Positions 56,699-64,000 of a stretch of 64,000 bases of DNA are shown piece by piece. Where the stretch lies: NCBI GenBank assembly GCA_013400115.1, contig VXBP01000242.1, forward strand, positions 18,276 through 82,275. The letters are read 5' to 3'. The stretch is from Rhinopomastus cyanomelas. Taxonomy: Eukaryota; Chordata; Aves; Bucerotiformes; Rhinopomastidae. Position 1 is the first letter of the stretch. Each line of letters starts with the position of its first letter. A model generated the notes under the pieces. It was not told the DNA's origin. It made no database searches and saw only the letters and a list, made by a program, of their open reading frames with translations. The translations under genes were made by a program, and so were the position numbers.

Positions 56699-57328
56699 CT
56701 AGATTACAAGGTCTGTCTCAGAGCTGCTTCAAGCATGAGGTCCAATCCACATGTGGGTTTTCACAGAGGGAAAGAAGTTCCCCATCCAGTATTTTGTGTT
56801 CAAAGAGGAACAGCACTGGCCTGAAAACCTCTGGACTGTGACTTCCATCTCCTCTACCTCTTCCCAGTCTTTACTACTAGGATAATAGCTTTGTTCACAT
56901 GGATGATCAGCATCAGAGGATTTTTAAATGAGATAATTGGAAGAACCAGGAGAGTCTAATATTTAAACACAAAACTACTCTGTTTAAATCCTGCCAGTAG
57001 CCTGTGCACTTTCTTGAACTGTGCTTCTAACCATAACCTTTCCTGCCATCAAGATAAAATGCAAGCTTCCTGGAGAGCCCTGTTATCTCATCTATGAGCT
57101 TGTTAGAGATAAATTATCCATCTAACAAAGTACTGGCAGCATGCACTTTATCTGCCCAAAGGGGTAGGAAAGCCTTGCACTGCTGTGTTAATGATTCCAT
57201 TAGCTGAAATACTGGAGGTCTGTGCTTTGGAGCAGAAGGTGTGGGCACACCAACCCCCAGCTAAATGATTTGTTTTCTGAAAATCCCTTTGTAGCAGTTT
57301 GGCAGCACAGCACCACCTTGAAAAGATG
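56699..57328. other. Unique stretch with a GATA-site cluster
   Basis: Three sites match WGATAR: 57083-57088 (TTATCT), 57107-57112 (AGATAA) and 57148-57153 (TTATCT). An AATTATCC lies between them. No exon or transposon was recognised. Confidence 0.38.
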
Positions 57329-57434
57329 TCACAGAACCACAGAACATTGGGGATTGGAAGGGACCTCAAAAGATCATCTAGTCCAATCCCCCTGCCAGAG
57401 CAGGATCACCTAGACCAAGTCACACAGAAACAGG
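57329..57434 (-). mobile_element. CR1 type A tail, about 105 bp
   Basis: TCACAGAACCACAGAACATT through GGATCACCTAGACCAAGTC to ACACAGAAACAGG. Confidence 0.94.
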
Positions 57435-58043
57435 TCAGTCCATTAGTTTTCCATAGCAACACCTCAGACTTTTTGTCTAGCAAGAACCTTTAGACTGAAT
57501 CAGTATTTTACTGGTTTTACTCATTTTCAGCTAGTCAAGACAGACTGGATTCTGTTCTTACATCTCTCATAGTAGTAACTGCATTGCTAGCCAGTAATTA
57601 GCAAGTTTGATCAGTGCTGCATGCTCTTACTTTAAAACAGTCCCCGAGAGCCCAATTTAGACACACGTATCTCACTTGTTAATGCAGATTTAGCCTCCTA
57701 AATTATTCCTTTTTCCATAAACAGCTGGCACTAGAGCCCTGAAGCACCATAAGTAAGTAATTAATATAGATATATTTTTTAACTATTTTCCTATGCACAT
57801 ACTGCCAGACGCCAGACACTTTCTGTTGATTTGCATTTGTTACGAGAGACAGTTCTGGGTATCTTCGAAAATGATCGTGAATGGAGACAGTAGAGAAGAG
57901 AAAACACCAACAACTCAATAAAAGTCCATGGATAGAATGCAGCAGGTGAAAAACGCCAGGTGTCTGGCAAGGTGTTGTCTGGTAGTAGAGGAAGGGCTTC
58001 AAACTTTCCAACTCAAACCACACTATTTCCCTAAAACTCAAAT
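57435..58043. other. Unique non-coding spacer
   Basis: No repeat or exon was recognised. Confidence 0.35.
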
Positions 58044-58669
58044 TACAGAATCACAGAACATTAGGGATTAGAAGGGACCTCTAGTCCAATCCTCCTGCCA
58101 CAGCAGGATCACCTAGATCAAGTTGCACAGGAACATGTCCAGGTGGGTTTTAAAAGTCTCCAGAGAAGGAGACTCCACAGCCCACCCTGAGCAACCTGTT
58201 CCAGTGCTCTGTCACCCTCACTATGAAGAAGTTCCTTCTCCTATTTACAGGGAACTTCCTATGTTCCAGCTGACACCCACTGCCCCTTGTCCTATCAGTA
58301 GATGCCACTGAGCAGAGCCTGGCTCCATCCTTCTGACACCCACCCTTCACATATTTATAAACATTAATGGGGTCACCCCTCAGTCTCCTCCAAGCTCAAG
58401 AGACCCAGCTCCCTCAGCCTTTCCTCATCAGGGAGATGTTCTGCTCCCTTCATCATCTTTGTGGCTCTGCACAGGGCTCTCTCAAATAGTTCTGTGTCCT
58501 TGTTGAACTCAGGGACCCCTTACCCAACACAACATTCGAGATGCAGTCTCACCAGAGCAGAGTAGAGGGGGAGGAGAACCTCTCTCAATCTACTAACTAC
58601 TCCCCTTCTGACCCACCCCAGGATGCTGTTGGCCTTCTTGGCCTCAAGGGCACATTGCTCATGGTCAAT
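58044..58669 (-). mobile_element. CR1 type A, about 625 bp, with a tail deletion
   Basis: TTACAGAATCACAGAACATT through GGGACCTCTAGTCCAATCC, where the usual GAAAGATCAT of the tail is deleted, to CCTTCTTGGCCTCAAGGGC. It reaches the RT-thumb coding region. ORF2 frames are short. Confidence 0.95.
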
Positions 58670-58978
58670 TTAAGTGGTTTTGCTGATGTTAGGAAAACTT
58701 TTTAATGCTTACACTTGCATCTCAAATCCCATACATCTCAAAATGCCCAGCCACCCACAACTCATCCCTCCTATTGTCTCAGTGGTATCGGATGTAAATC
58801 AGTTCTTGAGCTGGTAGCAGTAACAATGGAGGTAACACAGGGTGCAATGGATGAAATGGATATTAAAGCTGATCTCCTACCCTCCTATAACTGTCCTTCA
58901 GGACTCTGAAGTAATGACCATGTTCTAATGGATGCATCTACAACACCTGCTTAATAACATGTCCCATGAATTACCGCA

Positions 58979-59145
58979 GAAAGGTTTGGGTTGGAAGGGA
59001 CCTTTGGCTCATCTAGCTCAACCCTCCTGTAGTGAGCAGGGACATCCTCAAGCAGATCAGATTGCTCAGAGCCCCACTGAGCCTGACCCAGGATGGTTCC
59101 ATGGGCAACCTCTGCCAGTGTTTCACCACCCTCACTGCAAAATGA
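58979..59145 (-). mobile_element. CR1 type B fragment
   Basis: TTGGGTTGGAAGGGACCTTT, then GGCTCATCTAGCTCAACCC, CCTGACCCAGGATGGTTCC and TTTCACCACCCTCACTGC. The terminal octamers are lost. Confidence 0.8.
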
Positions 59146-59300
59146 TTAGATGTAAAATCACTGAATGTTTTACAGATGTAAAAACCCCAAAACTAAAATA
59201 AAAACACATAAAGGACAAACTTATCACTTTTCAACCACAGACAACATAGTAAAACTAACATTTCTGCATAGTTTTTCTCATTAATCTAGCAGAAGGGTCT

Positions 59301-59396
59301 GTCACAACTTGGTCTAGGTGACCCTGCTGTGTCAGGGGATTGGACTAGATGATCTTTCGAGGTCCCTTCCAATCCCTACTGATTCTATGATGTTCT
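59301..59396 (+). mobile_element. CR1 type A tail, about 95 bp
   Basis: CACAACTTGGTCTAGGTGAC through GGACTAGATGATCTTTCGAG to ACTGATTCTATGATGTTC. Confidence 0.95.
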
Positions 59397-62149
59397 CCCA
59401 CACTGAAGGAAACAAAAGGTGAGGACTAGAGCCTCAGTAACAGTGGTGGTCTCCTACTGTAAGGGCTGAGACTGTTTGGCACCTGGGCAGACAAACAAAG
59501 CAGCTCATAAGTCCTTTATTTGGGGATTCATTGGGGATAAGGTATCAGTTCTCATGGGATTATGGAGGAGGTGGGAGGTGTCACATTTGTGAATGGACAT
59601 GAAAGAGCTGTTTAACATCTGAGGGCTCTCTAAGGGCTGGTGAGGTTGCTAGGAGACAACATGGGGTGTTTATTTGCTGTGGAAAAGAACACTTCCCTCA
59701 GGTAGCGTTTTCAGTTCTGCACTGAGGGGTCTGAATGTAAAAGAGAAACCCATGACTGCAGTTCAAGTCCACAGAAAGAGCAGTGAAATCTGAGGGGCAA
59801 AGCTGAAAGCCCAGCAGACATCAAAAATTATACAAGAATCATTTTTTTCAGTTAAAAAAACCCCTGTGCTTCAAAAGAGGAGGAATGAAGGAATATTTAA
59901 CTCATGCATTTTTAGCACTAATTAATAAATGAGGGCTTGACTGTTTTCCTACTTTTATCTTGTTTGATGAAAATTGGCTGTTAACACATGTGATTCAGAT
60001 GAACTGGCCCCCTCTGTCAGAATAACCCCTTTTCCTCTACTGGCTGGACCCTTATGATCAAAAAATCATTAGGGATAAATGACACTTTTGTTAATTAATG
60101 CCTCTTGTCTACTGCACTGTAAACAGTCTCCCTGCAATCACATGATATGCATCATGCTGCTGTGGCTGAAGATCAATAAAACCATGGGTGGGAAGCCATT
60201 CTGCAAGCAGTAACTCGAATACATTTTGCTCTTAAATGGATGAAAATGTTTGCAGGTGGAAAGGCTACATGCTGATTCAATTCAGGATCAATTGCATCTG
60301 GCCCTTTCTTTGACATATGTGATAGGAAACGAGCACATTTCATTCCCCACCATCTCCGTACCCAGGCTCCCCTGAGCTCAGGAAATGAGAAGTTAGGCTC
60401 CTTGAGGAACAGCATCTCCAGAAACACCTACATCTCTGCCCACTGATGATTTGAGGCCAGGCTAAAACTGGGCTCCCCTGAGCCAAGTGCAAGCAAAGCC
60501 CATTCAAGACAAATAGCTCCTGACTACAGTCTCCTTCAATTAATCTGAGTCAATCTCAGAACACATTATTGTGATGCTTTAATTCTGCAGCCAGTGCAGT
60601 GCATCCTTCCTTAGTTTAATTATATAGGTTACTACATAAGCAAGGAAATCTGTTTCCTATTATATTTGACCCCACTTAGCTAATATTTGTTTATGTTCCT
60701 GGCTTAATCAAGAAGAATACCTCAAAAAATATTTCAGATGGTCCCAACAGAAGAGAGGGTAACATCACTGCTGCAAATAACAATCCTGGGAAAGATTTCG
60801 ATCTCGAATTTGTGGTTAAACACCACCAAGCACCCTGTATTTTGAATATTCATTTGGAAGTATCCACAACAGGCACTTGCCTTGAGGGCCTTAACTGAAA
60901 TGACACCACAAACAGTCTCACACTTCCATACATCTTTTAAAGTATTTGAAGCCTACAACTTAGGAGCCAACTGTAAAATAAATCACATTCAAAAAAGTGC
61001 TGAGTTCTCTAAAATCTATTTTTAGTGGCAAATTGATTCCTTCAACTGCATTTCCAGGTGAATAGCACCTTGATCAGCATAAAGAAGAAAGATGGACCCA
61101 GTAGAGTGCATATTCTACCATACATACCCCTTTCTCCTGCAGAGCATCGAGTTATAAACCATAACTAGAGGAATCCTAATGGGAAGTGATCAGTATCAAC
61201 CAGCATCATTATATCTGTGTCAAGGGATTACAACACCTAAGGATCTGACCACATTACTCTGGGTCTGCGATGAGTTTGTGCTGCTTCCATTCTAAGGGTA
61301 CCCAAGTACTCTGAAGAGATAACTACAGGACCGGATCTGAAAAGGCTGATGAGCCAGTAACTTATAACAATGTGAAGTGACGCGAAATCAGTTACTCCAA
61401 CTCATACAGATGTCAGACAGGAGATGATCAATAGGAAGAAAGGTGGGACGGTACCAAAAAAAGAGTCAAGCCTTCTCATGACAGACCCTGTATTTGAAAG
61501 TGAGAATCCACACTTTGCTTTCAGGTGGATTCGTTCCTTTTACCTGTGTCAGATCAGTTCCCTTTATCTGTGGTAGATCATGGATTACAAATGATTACAC
61601 GTGCGGTCTGAAGAGCCAGCACCACAGGAGAGAGCCGGGGGAGAAGTTTCAATGAGCCATTCACTCGCCTAACACCTAAAGTAGCGGGAGGTACCCGAAC
61701 GACAGACAGCTGATGCTGAGTAGCACGAAGAGCAAATTATCTGCTTCCCTGCTCGTGTAACTCGGATGAAGTTATCTCCTGCCTGCCTTCACGACACGTT
61801 AAAGACTCTTTAACCAGCACAGCACCCAGACTCAGACTTTGTTACCCCTGACTGAATACAACACTCTAATAATCTCAAACAGTCCAAAAGGCACGGTGCA
61901 TGGTTTTGAAGCAGCAGCGGGGAAAGTTCTCGGCAGCCGCGCACAGCGAGACCAGAAATCCGAGCGAGTTTCAGCACAAAGGGAGCAACTTCCAACAGTT
62001 CCCAGCATCTACCAAGCCCTTTCCTCATCCTAAAGCTACACCGGGATGCACTTCAGACAGGACACTGTACCATTCAAAACGTCTTCCAGTCATCTAGCAG
62101 ATTTAACACGATTTCCCGTGACCCACCTGGCCGCAATTACTCCGACCCC
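59397..62149. other. CR1-free 2.75-kb stretch leading to the CpG island
   Basis: No transposon or exon was recognised. Bases 60525-60720 are AT-rich with several ATTA-containing motifs (CAATTAATCTGAGTC, GTTTAATTATATAGG). Absence of CR1 next to a promoter-like island suggests constrained flanking sequence. Confidence 0.4.
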
Positions 62150-62650
62150 TCCCCACACTAGCCCCCGCCTCTCCTCGCCGTAGAGGCGGCAGCAGGTGTG
62201 CTGTTTGCGGGAAGCCCCGCGCCTCCCTCATCCCTCTCTCCCCGCAGACACTCACGGGAGGGGGGTTCGGCTGTCGCGTCCTCCTCGCTCGGGACCGCGG
62301 AGTGCGGCTGCGGGGCGCGGCGGCGGCGAGCGGAGGGTGTCTCGGCGGTCCCCCGCCTCGGAGCACGGCGCGGCCGAGCCAGGGCGGAGGGCGCGGAGCC
62401 CATGACCGGAGTGGGCAGACCTCCTCTGGACTGGCAGCGACCCCGCACCGCCCCACCTCCCCGCCCGGAAGAAAAGCCCCGCTCCGGGAGGGGCTCAGCC
62501 CCGCCTCGTTTAGATGCCGCTTATGTTCCCCACCTGTCCCGCAAAAAGTCTGAGGAGGAGGGAGCGTAAGAGCTGATTGCGGGCTGCCGCACCGGGAGAC
62601 CCCCGAGGGGTGCTGGCTGCGCACTGGAAGTCACTCTGCGCCCACGGGCG
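62150..62650. promoter_or_regulatory. CpG island, probable promoter (strand unresolved)
   Basis: This is the only dense CpG cluster in the window, richest at 62210-62470 (GGCGCGGCGGCGGCGAGCGG type sequence). GC boxes CCCCGCCC-type lie near 62458-62467 and 62498-62507. No TATA box is evident. On the minus strand, CTCCC with GTGAGTGTC at 62255-62247 is a possible 5' splice donor for an untranslated exon. On the plus strand, CCCTCTCTCCCCGCAG ending at 62247 looks like an acceptor. A minus-strand transcript could reach the exon at 13.1 kb. Frames of up to 173 codons here are products of high GC. Confidence 0.75.
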
Positions 62651-62701
62651 TTTGCGCTTGGCTGTCGGTGTCACAGCCTGGGGGCAGGAGAGGGGTCACC
62701 T

Positions 62702-63011
62702 TGTGATAGGACGAGGGGCAATGGTTGTAAGCTGGAACATAGGAGGTTCCACATCAACCTGAGAAGGAACTTCTTCACGGTGAGGGTGACGGAACACTGG
62801 AACAGGCTGCCCAGGAGGGTTGTGGAGTCTCCTTCTCTGGAGATGTTCAAGACCCGACTGGACGGGTTCCTGTGTGACTTGGTTTAGGTGATCCTGCTGT
62901 TGCAGGCGGATTGGACTAGATGGACTAGTCCCTTCTGATCTGTAATGATTCTATGATTCCATGATTCCATGATTCCATGATTCCATGATTCTATGATTCT
63001 ATGATTCTATG
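62702..63011 (+). mobile_element. CR1 type A, about 310 bp, with expanded terminal octamers
   Basis: Sense copy from TTGTGATAGGACGAGGGGC through GGAACAGGCTGCCCAGG to GATGGACTAGTCCCTTC, ending in the octamer array. The tail has a small deletion (GATGATCTTTCGAGGT reduced to GATGGACTA). Confidence 0.96.
62944..63011 (+). repeat. CR1 3' octamer array, about 8 units
   Basis: ATTCTATG and ATTCCATG octamers repeat about eight times: one ATTCTATG, then four ATTCCATG, then three ATTCTATG. Most CR1 copies in this window carry one to three. The array grew after or during insertion, either by slippage or during reverse transcription. Confidence 0.95.
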
Positions 63012-63238
63012 AATGTGAAGGCGCAGCTGTGCCTCCTGTGTGTCCAAACATTCTAGGTCAGCTCCCCCAGGGAACGTGGGACTCCTGATGATCTGGTGAT
63101 GCTCTTCACTGACCCTACAAAGCCTTTAAACTGGCAGCAGAAACCTGGCCCTCTGGCTTTCCCTTTAGCTGCCAGCAGACATGCATCTCCCTCAACCTTC
63201 TGGCAGCACTTATAACACAGCCCACAAGCTGGTCAGTG
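63012..63238. other. Spacer between oppositely oriented CR1 parts
   Basis: About 227 bases with no CR1 similarity, lying between a plus 3' part and a minus 5' part of CR1. Confidence 0.4.
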
Positions 63239-63495
63239 CTCCTGACACCCACCCTTCACATAGTTGTAAACATTAATGAGGTCACCCCTCAGTCTCCTCC
63301 AAGCTAAAAAGACCCAGCTCCCTCAGCCTTTCCTCCTAAGGGAGGTGGTCTGCTCCATCACCTTCATGGCTCTGTGCTGAACCCTATCTAGCAGCTCTGT
63401 GTCCTTCTTGAACTGAGGGGCCCAGAACTGGACACAATATTCCAGGTGCAGTCTCACTAGATCGGAGTAGAAGGGGAGGAAAATGTCTCAATCTA
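63239..63495 (-). mobile_element. CR1 type A internal part lacking its 3' end
   Basis: CTCCTGACACCCACCCTTC, AAACATTAATGAGGTCACC, GAACTGAGGGGCCCAGAAC and GGACACAATATTCCAGGTG, ending at TGTCTCAATCT. In element coordinates it stops about 33 bases before the plus copy at 62702 begins, so the two cover complementary parts. Confidence 0.93.
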
Positions 63496-63542
63496 CAGGC
63501 CCAACTTTTTTATCTTGAAAGCTGTAACAGAAGTAGGGGTGT

Positions 63543-63705
63543 GATTGCCACCTGGGTACTCAGCACTGGTGAGGCCAAACAGTGAATAATGTGTCCAGTC
63601 ACAGGCACTTCAGTACGATGGAGACACCAAGCTCCTGGAGCAAGTGCAGAGGAGAGGAACAAAGCTGGTGAGAATAAATCTTACAAGGAGAGATCGAAAG
63701 AGTCG
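63543..63705 (+). mobile_element. CR1 type B internal fragment
   Basis: CAGCACTGGTGAGGCC, GTGTCCAGTCACAGGC, CTCCTGGAGCAAGTGCAG and AGGAGAGATCGAAAGAG lie in CR1 sense order (RT-thumb region). Both ends are missing. Confidence 0.75.
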
Positions 63706-64000
63706 GAGCCCACAATGGAGCAGGCTCCTGTCAGCTCCTCTGTCCCCATGGACACAAGCCCACAAAAGAACAGTTGAGCGAGGAAGGTGTTTTTGACTAG
63801 AGGGTTGGTTTTCTTACACTTCTCATCCTTCTCTGAATTTGATTGCCAATACGTTAGATTAGTTTTCCCAAGTCTAGTCTGTTTTTCCTGTGACAGCGAT
63901 TGCGGAAGGACCCACAAGCTTCTTCCTAGCACTGCATACACATCTTGTGGAGGAGTGAAAGCAAGAGAACAGCTTGACCTGCTCAGCCAGATGAGGTCTG
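63706..64000. other. Unique sequence at the right edge
   Basis: No repeat or exon was recognised. Confidence 0.35.

Noticed and set aside
62103..62624. 173-codon minus frame and 123-codon plus frame in the CpG island
   Set aside because: High GC removes stop codons on all frames, and the peptides are low-complexity Arg, Pro and Gly. No domain is seen.

Overview
This window is vertebrate nuclear DNA, almost certainly from a bird. The main evidence is about 60 copies of the LINE element CR1, most truncated at the 5' end, in both orientations and of several ages. By my own coordinates they add up to roughly 16 kb, about a quarter of the window. That is well above the CR1 load I know for chicken and resembles the load reported for woodpeckers and their relatives (Piciformes). 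The order is an inference from repeat density only. No bacterial-style operons, rRNA arrays, CRISPR arrays or intact multi-exon genes are present. Nearly every open reading frame is a chance frame or lies inside a CR1 copy.

Two CR1 classes are used below. Type A copies are young and similar to one another. Their 3' end carries GGACTAGATGATCTTT, then CCCTTCCAATCCCTAATG, then octamers of the form ATTCTRTG. Type B copies are older and divergent, with tails of the form GGTTGGAAAAGACC read on the opposite strand.

The one convincing protein-coding exon is on the minus strand at 13080-12996. It has an ATG with A at -3, 28 codons and a phase-1 GTGAGT splice donor, and it sits beside a CpG-rich stretch and a good 3' splice site. 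From memory the peptide matches the N-terminal exon of a long isoform of calmodulin-dependent phosphodiesterase 1C (PDE1C). If so, most of the window is 5' intronic or upstream sequence of that gene. The only CpG island (62.15-62.65 kb) would then be a candidate distal promoter and 5' untranslated exon about 49 kb upstream. Orientation at the island is not settled, because splice-like signals occur on both strands.

Layout: 0-13 kb, CR1-rich sequence left of the exon; 13.0-13.35 kb, exon and promoter-like block; 13.9-19.4 kb, scattered CR1; 19.4-24.4 kb, almost 5 kb with no recognisable CR1; 24.4-59.4 kb, dense CR1 of both classes, including chimeric copies and a 5S rRNA-derived element next to a 70-bp minisatellite (33.5-34.0 kb); 59.4-62.1 kb, a second CR1-poor stretch leading to the CpG island; 62.7-64 kb, three more CR1 fragments.

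The items most worth a second look are: (1) a SINE-like element joining the 3' half of 5S rRNA to a CR1 tail, with its 5' part tandemly amplified; (2) a 'double-tailed' CR1 chimera found at three places with the same junction; (3) the putative PDE1C exon and its possible distal promoter; and (4) several short candidate regulatory blocks in the CR1-free stretches.
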